Assembly (NCBI RefSeq): GCF_000521215.1
Contig: NZ_KI928919.1
Coordinates: forward strand, 877,066 to 933,540
DNA: 56,475 nucleotides
Source: Labrenzia sp. DG1229
Lineage (GTDB): Bacteria; Pseudomonadota; Alphaproteobacteria; Rhizobiales; Stappiaceae
Direction: 5' to 3'
The notes beneath the pieces are model-generated. The model was not told the origin of the DNA. It saw nothing but the letters and a program-made list of their open reading frames with translations, and did no database searches. Positions 1-8,166 of the stretch are shown here, one piece after another. The stretch's first letter is position 1, and every line of letters starts with the position of its first letter. The position numbers and the translations under genes are program-made.

Positions 1-389
1 CGGACGTCACCAATGACCGGCAGACCGAGCACCTTGGCGAGCACCTGCGGGTCACCAAGCTGGACCGTTTCGCCTTTCTTCGGATCGTGCCAGACGGTCT
101 GTCCGTGGAAGACGATCGCATCCGGTGTCAGGTGATGCTCCTGCAGGAAGTCTCCAATGGCAGCCGCATGATCCGCGGTCACCTCTTCGGCGATCTCCGG
201 CCAGGTGTCCCGGTTCTCACCCTTCCGGCCGGCAGCCTCAAGAACCATTCTTCGAGTATCGGAACGATAACCTGTCGTCGTAGCCGGACCGAAACGGCTG
301 ACCGTTTGGCCGTCCGTCTCGATTTCAGCCAGGTCAATGCCATCAGCAGAGGTCCCGCTGATAGTTCCGACAATCGACCAGCCCGTCAT
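1..389 (-). CDS. anmK: Anhydro-N-acetylmuramic acid kinase, 5' part only
   Basis: The reading frame starts at ATG 389 and runs off the left edge, giving about 129 N-terminal residues of a family usually near 370. AnmK phosphorylates and opens 1,6-anhydro-MurNAc during peptidoglycan recycling in the cytosol. The N-terminal phosphate-binding loop of the ASKHA fold is visible as GTISGTSADGID (residues 8-19); most AnmK proteins have Leu where this one has Ala15. A second family motif, VFHGQTVWHDP, lies near residue 97, followed by QLGDPQVLA and GLPVIGDVR at the cut edge. The start overlaps the stop of the upstream aminotransferase by four bases (ATGA), so the two are very probably co-translated. 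The C-terminal half cannot be assessed. Confidence 0.9.
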   Translation of the reverse strand, partial: MTGWSIVGTISGTSADGIDLAEIETDGQTVSRFGPATTTGYRSDTRRMVLEAAGRKGENRDTWPEIAEEVTADHAAAIGDFLQEHHLTPDAIVFHGQTVWHDPKKGETVQLGDPQVLAKVLGLPVIGDV

Positions 390-1738
390 AGGCTGGCGGC
401 CACCTCTTTCAGGCTCTCCTCGGCGATATCGAACAGGTCGTTGACCTGCCCGCCCGTAATGATCAGCGGAGGACAGAAGGCCATGGCGTCCAGCATGGCA
501 CGCGAGATCAGGCCGTTTTCCTGAAAGGCGGCATTCGCTGCAGCACCGAGCGACCCGGGCGTATCCGAATGCGCCGGGTGATGCAGCTCGGCCGCGCCGA
601 TCAGACCAATGCCGCGTGTCTCGACGACCAGGGGGTTGTCGGCAAGACCTGCCAGCCGTTTCTGGAAGGTCGGTGCGATTTCCCTGACATGCCCGACCAG
701 GTCCCGTTCTTCGATGATTTTCAGGTTCTCCAGCGCGACAGCTGCAGCAACCGGGTGCCCGCTGCCGGTATAGCCGTGTCCCAGAACACCGATCCGGTGG
801 GACTCGTCTGCAATCGGTTCATACACCGTGTCGTTGATCAAAAGCGCAGAAATCGGCTGATAGGAAGATGACAGGGCTTTCGACAAGGTCATCATGTCCG
901 GCTGCAAATCGTAAGTTTCCGTCCCGAACATGTTGCCGGTGCGACCGAAACCGCAGATCACCTCGTCGGCAACAAATAGAATGCCGTATTTCTTCAAGAC
1001 CGGTTGAACCGCTTGCCAATACCCGTCCGGAGGCACGACAACGCCACCGGCTCCCATGACCGGTTCGGCGAAGAAGGCGGCGATGGTTTCGGGACCCTCG
1101 GCCAGGATCAGGTCCTCCAGATCCTGCGCACAGCGTCTTGCAAACTCCACCTCGCTCTCGCCGTCCTTCTTCATCGTTCGGTAATGCGGGCTGGTCGTAT
1201 GCAGGATCTGCGGCAGCGGCAGGTCGAAGGACTTGTGGTTGTTCGGCAGGCCGGTCAGGCTGGCGGAGGCCACCGTCACGCCGTGGTAACCGCGCATCCT
1301 GGAAATGATCTTCTTGCGTTCCGGCTGGCCCAGTGCGTTGGACCGGTACCAGATCAGCTTGATTGCCGTGTCGTTGGCCTCGGATCCGGAATTGGTGAAA
1401 TAGACCTTCGACATCGGCACGGGCGCCATTTCAATCAGCTTCTCTGCAAGCTCGATGGATGGTCCGTGGGTCTTGAAGGTAAAGGTGTGATAATAGGGCA
1501 GTTTTTCCATCTGACGGGCGGCAGCTTCCACAAGACGTTTTTCACCGAAACCGACGGCAACGCTCCACAGGCCCGCCATGCCCTCGATGTAGCGCTTGCC
1601 GCTCACGTCCTCGACATAGATGCCCTCGCCCTTGTCGATCACCAGCGAACCGGTTTGCTCCTGCTTGCGTGCATCCGCATAGGAGTGGAGCTGGAAAGCG
1701 ATATCGCGGGCTTCGAGCGAATTCGGCAACTGCACCAT
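386..1738 (-). CDS. Class III (omega) aminotransferase, PLP-dependent
   Basis: This 450-residue protein belongs to the class III aminotransferases that move the amino group of omega-amines or beta-amino acids, usually to pyruvate. Visible family features are the GMAGLWSVAVG segment near the N-terminus, the PLP-phosphate contact region NSGSEANDTA, GYHGVTVAS, the ring-binding VADEVICGFGRTG, and the PLP lysine in TLSKALSSSYQP. Its length is typical for the family. The frame extends upstream to 1933, but I chose ATG 1738 because AGAGGTG lies about seven bases before it and conserved sequence begins there. Its stop overlaps the anmK start, so the pair form an operon. The substrate cannot be read from the sequence; taurine, beta-alanine and polyamine donors are all possible. 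Confidence 0.88.
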   Translation of the reverse strand: MVQLPNSLEARDIAFQLHSYADARKQEQTGSLVIDKGEGIYVEDVSGKRYIEGMAGLWSVAVGFGEKRLVEAAARQMEKLPYYHTFTFKTHGPSIELAEKLIEMAPVPMSKVYFTNSGSEANDTAIKLIWYRSNALGQPERKKIISRMRGYHGVTVASASLTGLPNNHKSFDLPLPQILHTTSPHYRTMKKDGESEVEFARRCAQDLEDLILAEGPETIAAFFAEPVMGAGGVVVPPDGYWQAVQPVLKKYGILFVADEVICGFGRTGNMFGTETYDLQPDMMTLSKALSSSYQPISALLINDTVYEPIADESHRIGVLGHGYTGSGHPVAAAVALENLKIIEERDLVGHVREIAPTFQKRLAGLADNPLVVETRGIGLIGAAELHHPAHSDTPGSLGAAANAAFQENGLISRAMLDAMAFCPPLIITGGQVNDLFDIAEESLKEVAASL

Positions 1739-1901
1739 GAGACACCTCTTGTTGGAAAGCTTGCTGGATGGTTCGGCGGCAAGCTGGCTTTGAACAGCCC
1801 TGCACCGACAAAGCCACGCTAGTACCGCAAAACGACAAGCACAACGAGAAATTTCGGATAGGGGAGACAGCCGGTTTCGTGACGGCATTTGCTGTTGGTG
1901 C

Positions 1902-1930
1902 AAAAACAAAAAACCGCGCCGAAGCGCGGT
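1902..1930 (-). terminator. Intrinsic terminator with UUCG tetraloop
   Basis: On the minus strand a perfect seven-pair GC-rich stem (1930-1924 with 1919-1913) is closed by C(UUCG)G and followed by U5-G-U5. It lies between divergent genes and serves no annotated upstream gene, which is why a small RNA is proposed here. Confidence 0.7.
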
Positions 1931-2010
1931 CAAGGGGCTGACGGTTTGCCGTGGCCGGGAACCGCAGCCCGTTCACCGGATCCTGTGGGGAGCACAGGAC
2001 CTTACAAACG
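1902..2010 (-). ncRNA. Candidate trans-acting small RNA with three hairpins
   Basis: Read on the minus strand, the segment folds into three stems in a row. The first (2001-1978) pairs CCTGTG with CACAGG around a CUCCC loop. The second (1970-1935) pairs GGGCTGCGGTT with AACCG-T-CAGCCC, with one bulged base. The third (1930-1913) is ACCGCGC and GCGCGGT closed by a UUCG tetraloop and followed by two U5 runs, an intrinsic terminator. No gene on the minus strand lies upstream that this terminator could serve, so an independent short transcript is the simplest explanation. A CUCC-type loop that could pair with ribosome binding sites is common in alphaproteobacterial sRNAs. The 5' end is unknown, and I do not recognise the family. 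Confidence 0.42.
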
Positions 2011-2142
2011 ACCGTTCAGCCAGAGTTCCGAGATATTCCGCAATGACGTGTTATTATTGTCGACGGTACCATCGCGCGGAATTTGTTTTTGTAGTGTGTC
2101 CGTCTGTTCGATATTTATTTATGCATTGATTGGTGGATTCGA

Positions 2143-3225
2143 TTGTCAGCGACAGCCAATATGCTGTCATTTGGTGCCAAATTGTTACGGGGGCCCATAT
2201 TGAGCGAAGCCGAAGTTGATGCCGTATTGATCAGGGCTGCTGTCAAGATCATGGAGCAACGCGGAGAAGATCACGAAGAAGCTCTTCACGCGACGGGACT
2301 TTCCCCTGCGGACCTGGAAGGTTTTGATCGCCGGGTCCCGCTCAGAAAATCCGACGCTTTCCTGGAACAGGCTGCGAAGCATCTGGATGATGACCTGTTC
2401 GGATTTAATGTCGGCAAGACCACTCCGACAGGTACCTTTGGTGTGATCGCCTATCTCGGCATTTCCTCAGCAACGCTGGAACAGGCCATCCTGAACCACG
2501 TCAAATACGTCAATATCTTTGTCGACAGTTACCGTCTCTCGCTTGCAAGGACAGGCAACACCGCCAAGCTTTCCTACCAGGAAGTGGATCGCAGCTCCTA
2601 TTTCAAGAGACAGGCCAATGAGGCGGGAATGGCCGCGCTCCTGTCGAATTACCGATACGGTACAGGCAGGATCCTGCGTCCGGCGGAAATTCATTTTCAT
2701 CACCAGAGAGCCGAAGCACCCGCGGAAATGAAACTCTTTTTCGGGTGCCCCATTCATTTCGGCAGCGACATCCATGGCATCGTGTTTCACACAAAGGACC
2801 TTGAAACGCCTCTCGTACATTCCGACAGGGATCTTCTTGAGCTGATGTCGAATGTCGCCGACAAGATGCTGGAAAAGCGACGCGCCGTTCCGAAGTCCTT
2901 TCTCGCCAATGTCGAATTTCACGTGATTGACGGCTTGTCGAAAGGCCAGAGCTCGGCAAGCCTGGTCGCAGGCAAACTGGGAATGACCGAACGTACTTTC
3001 GCAAGGCGGCTTGCCGACGAGAGCACAACCTTTTCGGAGGTCCTTGAGGATGTCAGACGCAATCTGTCGGAGGAGTATCTGCACAAGAGCGATCTCTCCC
3101 TGCCGGAAATTGCTTTCCTGCTGGGCTATTCGGATTCACCTGCGTTCATCCGCGCCTACAAACGCTGGTTCGGCGTCACCCCCGGAGCACGCGCGTCTGA
3201 AGTCAGGCGCCTGAAAACAGGCTAG
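2143..3225 (+). CDS. AraC-family transcriptional regulator
   Basis: The protein is 360 residues. Its N-terminal two thirds resemble the arabinose-binding-like domain of the GliR/OruR type (about residues 40-230, with GFNVGKTTPTGTFG and a proline-poor effector domain). The C-terminal 90 residues form an AraC double helix-turn-helix, including GKLGMTERTFARRLADE and SLPEIAFLLGYSDSPAFIRAYKRWFGVTP, which is the diagnostic second motif. The frame opens at TTG 2143 with GGTGGA five bases upstream; ATG 2161 is an alternative six codons in. Proteins of this layout usually sense a small metabolite. It is divergent from the aminotransferase-anmK pair, which may be its target, but the sequence does not prove this. 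Confidence 0.85.
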   Translation: MSATANMLSFGAKLLRGPILSEAEVDAVLIRAAVKIMEQRGEDHEEALHATGLSPADLEGFDRRVPLRKSDAFLEQAAKHLDDDLFGFNVGKTTPTGTFGVIAYLGISSATLEQAILNHVKYVNIFVDSYRLSLARTGNTAKLSYQEVDRSSYFKRQANEAGMAALLSNYRYGTGRILRPAEIHFHHQRAEAPAEMKLFFGCPIHFGSDIHGIVFHTKDLETPLVHSDRDLLELMSNVADKMLEKRRAVPKSFLANVEFHVIDGLSKGQSSASLVAGKLGMTERTFARRLADESTTFSEVLEDVRRNLSEEYLHKSDLSLPEIAFLLGYSDSPAFIRAYKRWFGVTPGARASEVRRLKTG

Positions 3226-3320
3226 GTTTTCTGGCAGGCCCGCTGCGTCGTCTGCTTGCGGGTTTGCGTTTCTTACCAATCCTCACAATGCTACCCGTCC
3301 GCGCACGGAAGCCGGAACCT

Positions 3321-6008
3321 TTACTTCGGTCCCGAATTTTTCGGCAGGACGCAGGGCTTTGCCTTTTCGTCAATCGGGCCCGACCCCCGAAAAATGTGAC
3401 TGACAAGATTGAGCGGCAGGGAAACCACTTCACCGATTGCCCGGCCCGGTCCGGCATCCCTTACCTCGACATCCGGCTTGCCAAGTGTCCCGTGGATTTC
3501 AAAGGGCGAGACGATCTCGACAAGCTGCTTGCGCTTGGCGCGCGGGGCGAAGGACAGGTCAAGCGCACCGGACCTGAAGTCGACGCTGCCCGCTCCGACG
3601 AGCTGAACATTCTGTGTTTCGACGATCATTCGCTTTGACGTTGCAGTGCCGTTCTTGAAATGCAGGGGCAGCACGGCGCAGACGATTTTTGTCGTATGGT
3701 CCTGATTGCTTGTCACCAGCCAGGTGAACACATTGAGGCCGGTCAGGTCCAGCAGCCGGTTGGGCAGCGTTCCGCCCCAGAGTGAGGCCGTCACGTTGCC
3801 TGAAAGAGATTTGAGAAAGCCGGTCTCGGAGGCCGCGTTGCCTGTGACATCAAAGCTGGCATACACCGTGCTGGAAACCGGCGCCTGCAATCCGACTTCG
3901 TTCATCAGGCTGCTGAGGGGGAACTTTTCCATGCGCCCGTGTGCACTGGCCGGCCAGTTATTCTTTCCAAGGGTCACGCCGAAATCGCCGGTCACCTTGC
4001 CACCGATGAAGTCGAGCTTGAGACCTGCCAGCTGCAGGTGATCGTCATCATATTTCAGGCTCCCGGTGAGATTGCCGGCATGTTTCTTTCCCGCGACGAT
4101 TTTCTTCACGTTGAGCGCTATATCCGCACGCAAAGTTCCCTCGAACTCCTTGTTCAGTTCGATGCTGTCATCGTCTTCCACACCGGCCGCTGCGAGTTTT
4201 GCAAATTCGGACAGATCAACCAGATCCGTGAAGTCCATTTCAGTTGAGGAAATCGAACCTGCCAGCATCAGGGCCTTGCTGTCCTGCTCCGGCTTCAGAT
4301 CGAGTTCTGTCCTGATTTGCGTGGCCCCTGCGGTCAGTTCACCCGACAGTTTCGCACCTGCAGGTGACAGGCCGCTGGAACCATTGAAACTCAAGGCAGG
4401 AAACGATCTGTCCGTTTCGATGCCAAGTGACTTCAGGATCTTTTCCGGTTGCTTCATTGCAAGTTGCGTGGAGAATTCCAAGTCTTCAAGTACCCTGAAT
4501 TCCGGAATCGCCATCTCGAATTTCAGTTTCAGAAGATCCGACCCTGTCACTTCTCCACTCAATTCATCCAGGCCAAATGCTCCCGATGCCTCGTTCAGCG
4601 AAACCGTTCCCTTGACGAGGCCGAGCTCCGGAGCATCTTCCGCCGGACGGTTGAGCAACAGTGCCGTCGGGAAGCGATAGGAACCGGAAAGGCTCACACC
4701 GGCAAAGGCGAGTATGTCTTCAACCTCACCTTTCATTTCGAGATAAGGCGCGTTCTTCGGACCATCATGTATCGTAATGTCCTTGAGACCAACCTTGTCA
4801 TCTGCACTCTTGATCACCCGTCCGACGGTGATCGGTCCGATTTCATCGAACTCCAATAGAACGGCATCTGTCGTGATATGGGCCTGATCTACTGCCAGCG
4901 CATCAAGCGGTCCGCTCACGCGCCCGGATGTTTCTTTCAAGTTGACCGCGAATGCACTGTCAGCTGCCGTCTCCGGCGGCGCCAGACTTGTATTGAAACG
5001 CACGTCGAATACGGACCCGTGGAAAATGTCATCTATCTTTCCAGCGATCGTGACGGCATCTCCATTGTCACCCACGAAATCAAGCTTGAGTTCATCAATA
5101 TCCAGGCTGTCCACCGGACCGGACGAAGACCATGTCAGTGTGGCTTTGCCATCCACTGCGCTTTCCAGGCCCAACGAGGCCAGCAACGCGGCGATCGACG
5201 GCGACTTTGACGTCAGGTTGCCCTTGATCCGTGCTATTTTTTCTGACGTATCGACGGTCCCGTTCAAACCCGTTTCCAGTCCGGGAAACGCGATCGTGAG
5301 CTCAAACGGACCTGATTTTTCTTCCAGCGCCCTCGCCGACGAGGGAACCGTCCCCGTTGCAGTGAGCGGCGTGCCATTCACTGCGGCGTCAATTTGAGCG
5401 TCCGTCGATTGAGCCCCCTCCGGCGTCTCGAGTTTCAGGGACTTGATCTGAAAGGTTTCATTCCAGCCGTCGGCTTCATCCACAAAACGGAACAGCACGT
5501 CCGTCAGTTCAAGATTGTCGAATATGGCGCTGTTGATGAGTGTCGACGGCAATTCGAACGCCGAAGTGGTTTGCTCGGTGCTGCCAGACCCGTCGGCGTG
5601 ATACTCGATCTCCGCTCCACTCATGCGGAAATTTCGAATTCCCGATGTGTTGCCTCGCAACAGGCTATAGGGTGCATCGAATTCGACGGTTTCAAAGACC
5701 CGCGCCTTTGCGCTGCCGCCACCTGATGACCGCTCGATATAGGAATCCTCGATACGCACTCCCAGTCGCAGACCGGGCGTCAGAACGACCGGGCCTCGAA
5801 CCTCAACCGGCCGGCCGAAGATACGGGTCAGCATCTCGCCAGCCTGTTCCTGACGGACGGGAGAATAAAGTTCGAGTGTGGCCACACAATATGCAACCGC
5901 GAATGCAGCAACCAAAAGCGCACCTGAGCCGAACGCCAGGACGCGAAACAGCCTGGAAACTCGTCCAGATGGATTTTCAGCCGCGTCGCTCAAGCTGCCA
6001 GCCTTCAT
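3321..6008 (-). CDS. AsmA-family envelope protein
   Basis: This 895-residue protein has a short cytoplasmic N-terminus, one membrane segment (about residues 24-46, rich in Ala, Val and Leu) and a long periplasmic region. The region after the anchor (SPVRQEQAGEMLTRIFGRPVEVRGPV) matches the AsmA N-terminal repeat, and the last third (SVDFRSGALDLSFAPRAKRK and the GKPDVEVRD stretch) matches the AsmA C-terminal domain. AsmA-like proteins are membrane-anchored beta-groove proteins linked to phospholipid transport and outer membrane homeostasis. The gene stands alone, convergent with the AraC-type regulator, with 95 bases between stops. No strong ribosome binding site is seen before ATG 6008, but the hydrophobic anchor follows at the expected distance. 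Confidence 0.85.
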   Translation of the reverse strand: MKAGSLSDAAENPSGRVSRLFRVLAFGSGALLVAAFAVAYCVATLELYSPVRQEQAGEMLTRIFGRPVEVRGPVVLTPGLRLGVRIEDSYIERSSGGGSAKARVFETVEFDAPYSLLRGNTSGIRNFRMSGAEIEYHADGSGSTEQTTSAFELPSTLINSAIFDNLELTDVLFRFVDEADGWNETFQIKSLKLETPEGAQSTDAQIDAAVNGTPLTATGTVPSSARALEEKSGPFELTIAFPGLETGLNGTVDTSEKIARIKGNLTSKSPSIAALLASLGLESAVDGKATLTWSSSGPVDSLDIDELKLDFVGDNGDAVTIAGKIDDIFHGSVFDVRFNTSLAPPETAADSAFAVNLKETSGRVSGPLDALAVDQAHITTDAVLLEFDEIGPITVGRVIKSADDKVGLKDITIHDGPKNAPYLEMKGEVEDILAFAGVSLSGSYRFPTALLLNRPAEDAPELGLVKGTVSLNEASGAFGLDELSGEVTGSDLLKLKFEMAIPEFRVLEDLEFSTQLAMKQPEKILKSLGIETDRSFPALSFNGSSGLSPAGAKLSGELTAGATQIRTELDLKPEQDSKALMLAGSISSTEMDFTDLVDLSEFAKLAAAGVEDDDSIELNKEFEGTLRADIALNVKKIVAGKKHAGNLTGSLKYDDDHLQLAGLKLDFIGGKVTGDFGVTLGKNNWPASAHGRMEKFPLSSLMNEVGLQAPVSSTVYASFDVTGNAASETGFLKSLSGNVTASLWGGTLPNRLLDLTGLNVFTWLVTSNQDHTTKIVCAVLPLHFKNGTATSKRMIVETQNVQLVGAGSVDFRSGALDLSFAPRAKRKQLVEIVSPFEIHGTLGKPDVEVRDAGPGRAIGEVVSLPLNLVSHIFRGSGPIDEKAKPCVLPKNSGPK

Positions 6009-6162
6009 TCAATATGTGCCCGAGGAAAGCCCTCGCTGCACACTCTAAACCTGTTTTGATGCAGTTTGGCGCCAAATAAAACAGACTAGCTTCACAAAGC
6101 CCGGTCTTGAGGTCACGTTTCGGGCGGCCCGGCGCTCCAAACGCCTGGCCCCTCTAAAATCA

Positions 6163-6194
6163 ACAAAAAAAACGCCACCTTGACCAAGGCGGCG
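6163..6194 (-). terminator. Intrinsic terminator of the first VPLPA-CTERM gene
   Basis: On the minus strand, CGCCGCCTTGG pairs with CCAAGGTGGCG (one G-T or mismatch position), and the stem is followed by a run of eight U residues (complement of 6165-6172). It begins about 60 bases after the stop of the gene at 6253-6837. Confidence 0.8.
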
Positions 6195-6252
6195 CTTTCG
6201 GCTCGTGATGTTTTTTGATGGTCAGGCGCTGTTGGACATCGCCCGGACGCAA

Positions 6253-6837
6253 TCAGGCTTTTTTCCGGTTCCTGAAAAATGCCAGGCCGGCAAGTCCACC
6301 GAGCAGAAGTACACCGCCGGCTGGGATCGGAACGGCCGTGGCCTGAACGTCCCAATGCGCGGATTCCTTGGTGGAAAGAGACGATCCGGCAATCGGATCG
6401 ACGAGAAAGCTCACTACGCCGCTCAACGTGCCCAGATCAATAGTCAGTCCGGTCATGCCAAGAATGTAGGTCGTGGTGCCTACGACGAGTTCGCCATCAA
6501 AGACGCTCGTTGTCGGTTGCCAGTTGAAGACGACATTGTAAGCGGAGCTGCCGAAGTCCATCGTCCAGCCGTCTCTCCATTTGCTGCCGCCGCCGCCATT
6601 GTGGGTGACGCCGCCATAAAGAGCCAGATCACCCGTCAATTCCAGAACCGGGCTGCCGACAGCATTGCTGAAATCACCGAACGACTGGCCGGGGCTTGCA
6701 GCAGGAGCGCCAGGGTTCACACCCGGACCACCAGCTTCATGGGCAACACCGGCCACCGGCACTGCCGCTGCTTCTTGTACTGCGAACGGGGCTGTCATTG
6801 CGATGACGCCCGCCAAAACTACACCGTGAAGTCGCAT
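6253..6837 (-). CDS. VPLPA-CTERM sorting-domain protein, copy 1
   Basis: This secreted protein of 194 residues has an N-terminal signal peptide (about residues 1-25, ending near VQEAAA) and a C-terminal sorting tripartite tail: VPIPAGG, a hydrophobic segment and a basic end (FRNRKKA). That tail matches the VPLPA-CTERM class, which in Rhodobacterales is thought to be processed by exosortase XrtD. The core has GDLALYGGVTH, DGWTMDFGSSAYN and FNWQ, all shared with the neighbouring copy 2 at 7174-7773, so the two arose by tandem duplication. I chose ATG 6837 because AGGGAG lies just upstream; an in-frame ATG seven codons earlier would place that site inside the gene. Function is unknown; an outer-surface or matrix role is likely. 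Confidence 0.8.
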   Translation of the reverse strand: MRLHGVVLAGVIAMTAPFAVQEAAAVPVAGVAHEAGGPGVNPGAPAASPGQSFGDFSNAVGSPVLELTGDLALYGGVTHNGGGGSKWRDGWTMDFGSSAYNVVFNWQPTTSVFDGELVVGTTTYILGMTGLTIDLGTLSGVVSFLVDPIAGSSLSTKESAHWDVQATAVPIPAGGVLLLGGLAGLAFFRNRKKA

Positions 6838-6977
6838 GCTCCACTCCCTGTCTTGCATTGTCTTTAATCATCCGGCCTGTGCTCTCAAGGGCATTTTGGA
6901 CCGGATCTCTCAGGGAAAGCATCTATAGCGTTGCTCTGTGGGAGACAATCGAAATCACTCTGATTCAAAAGAGATTT

Positions 6978-6992
6978 TTAAAACTTCGTTAA
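6978..6992. promoter_or_regulatory. CtrA-like full site (TTAA-N7-TTAA)
   Basis: TTAA at 6978-6981 and TTAA at 6989-6992 are separated by exactly seven bases, matching the full CtrA consensus known from Caulobacter and relatives. The site lies about 140 bases upstream of the first VPLPA-CTERM gene. A near-identical arrangement stands before the paralogue. Binding is inferred, not shown. Confidence 0.4.
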
Positions 6993-7080
6993 CGATGCCA
7001 GAAAGGCTTACGCCCGGGAATACGGGTGTATTGGACAGGATCGCTGAAAGTTGCCCGACCATCAGCAAGGGCACCCGCAC

Positions 7081-7119
7081 AAAACGAAAACGCCGCCCGT
7101 TCGGGCGGCGTCTGCGGTT
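7081..7119 (-). terminator. Intrinsic terminator of the second VPLPA-CTERM gene
   Basis: A perfect stem, CGCCGCC with GGCGGCG around CGTTCG (7091-7110), is flanked by an A-rich run to the left, which is the U-run for the minus strand, and by a T7 run at 7118-7124 to the right. It follows the stop of the gene at 7174-7773 by about 60 bases and could work in both directions. Confidence 0.85.
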
Positions 7120-7173
7120 TTTTTGCATTTCGCATTGGCGAAATCTGCTGTCAGCCAGCTTGCATGAACGCAA

Positions 7174-7773
7174 TCAGGCGTTCTTGCGGCGCCTGACCAT
7201 AGCCAGCCCTGCCAGGCCGGTCAAAAGCAAAACGCCGCCCGCTGGAAGCGGAACAACCGTTGCATGAAGATCCCAGTGCATGTCTTCATTCGGCTTGACC
7301 GATCCGAAAATCGGGTCAACGACGAAAGTCACCAGTCCGGTCACGGACCCCAGGGACAAAATGGTGCCGCTGACACCGGAGAACGCAGTGGCGACACCGT
7401 TGACGATGATCCTGCCGTCAACAACCTTCGGCGCTTCCTTTTCGTCGTGCTGCCAGTTGAACACGAGATTGTAGACACCTGTGCCAAAGTCCATTGACCA
7501 GCCGTCGACGAAATTCGTCGGGTTGCTGTGCCTGACACCGCCATAGATGCTGGTGTCGCCAACCACGTTGAACAGCGGATCGGCAGTCGTCGTGCTGAAG
7601 TCCGAAATGGTGATACCGGAGCTGGCTGCTGGAGCCGTGCTGATGGTACCCGCGCCGCCACCTTCGTGAATGACGCCCGAAACATTGTTGAATACCGCTG
7701 CCTGAGCAGAGACGCCAGCGAACATTGCAGCGCCGGCGACCGCGCCGGCGATTGTCAGCTTGTGAAGCTTCAT
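7174..7773 (-). CDS. VPLPA-CTERM sorting-domain protein, copy 2
   Basis: This 199-residue protein has a clean Sec signal peptide (about residues 1-25, cleavage after GVSAQA) and a textbook C-terminal sorting tail: VVPLPAGGVLLL, a short membrane span, then RRRKNA. GGAGGT lies upstream of ATG 7773. It is clearly paralogous to copy 1: both share GV-HE-GG near the N-terminus, APAAS, GD-YGGV-H, DGW-MDFG-YN-VFNWQ, VDPI-GS and HWD-AT-VP. The core is Gly/Ser/Thr-rich and free of Cys, as expected for an exported beta-rich protein. No cognate exosortase is in the window. It is transcribed alone, with its own terminator. The biological role is unknown. Confidence 0.85.
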   Translation of the reverse strand: MKLHKLTIAGAVAGAAMFAGVSAQAAVFNNVSGVIHEGGGAGTISTAPAASSGITISDFSTTTADPLFNVVGDTSIYGGVRHSNPTNFVDGWSMDFGTGVYNLVFNWQHDEKEAPKVVDGRIIVNGVATAFSGVSGTILSLGSVTGLVTFVVDPIFGSVKPNEDMHWDLHATVVPLPAGGVLLLTGLAGLAMVRRRKNA

Positions 7774-8166
7774 AAACCCTAACCTCCAAATGACTTTTTG
7801 GTCACGATGACTTAAAGCAAATCGCTCTAGTAAATCGTATTAACCCCTGTTGCGCGAGGTTGCATCAATGGTTGCAAATTCCCTCTTACGCGGCGGCACG
7901 TTACCATGACGCGTGTCAAGACGAAACAGATTATTAACTTTTCGTTAGTTTTTACAGTGAGACAATATGCAGTAACGACAGGACCCGTCGACAGGCACTT
8001 ATATTGTTAAATTTCAACAATTTATCATTCCAAAATACAAATCCGTCCGGCAAAGGCGTCGACGCCCACTGGTTGAACGCGCCAGAAATTGCAAGCAGCC
8101 ATGCAGATCGTCTTCAAGAATCATCCTGCACGGAGACCCAGGAAACTTGGCGGGGATTTTCGGGAA
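7774..8166. other. AT-rich promoter region of VPLPA-CTERM copy 2
   Basis: No gene is visible in these 393 bases. The stretch from about 7800 to 8040 is clearly richer in A and T than its surroundings. It holds a CtrA-like TTAA-N7-TTAG element (7934-7948) and a loose inverted repeat, TTGCA and TGCAA, near 7860-7878. The right part leads into the 3' side of the tRNA-Arg gene and shows no further features. Confidence 0.55.
7934..7948. promoter_or_regulatory. CtrA-like site (TTAA-N7-TTAG)
   Basis: TTAA at 7934-7937 and TTAG at 7945-7948 are seven bases apart, one mismatch from the CtrA consensus. It lies about 160 bases before the second VPLPA-CTERM gene, in the same relative place as the exact site before the first. 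Confidence 0.3.

Larger units (their letters stand above)
1739..2142. other. Intergenic region between divergent genes, with a folded element
   Basis: This 404-base gap separates the aminotransferase (minus) from the AraC-type regulator (plus). No credible protein gene is present. Bases 1902-2001 hold three consecutive hairpins ending in a classical terminator on the minus strand, annotated separately as a candidate small RNA. The remaining 1739-1901 should hold the aminotransferase promoter, and about 2010-2142 should hold the regulator promoter and the promoter of the putative RNA. I could not assign these with confidence. Confidence 0.6.

Noticed and set aside
1902..2010. 6S RNA or SRP RNA
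   Set aside because: The long open duplex of 6S RNA and the conserved GGAAGCAGCC loop of the SRP RNA are both absent.
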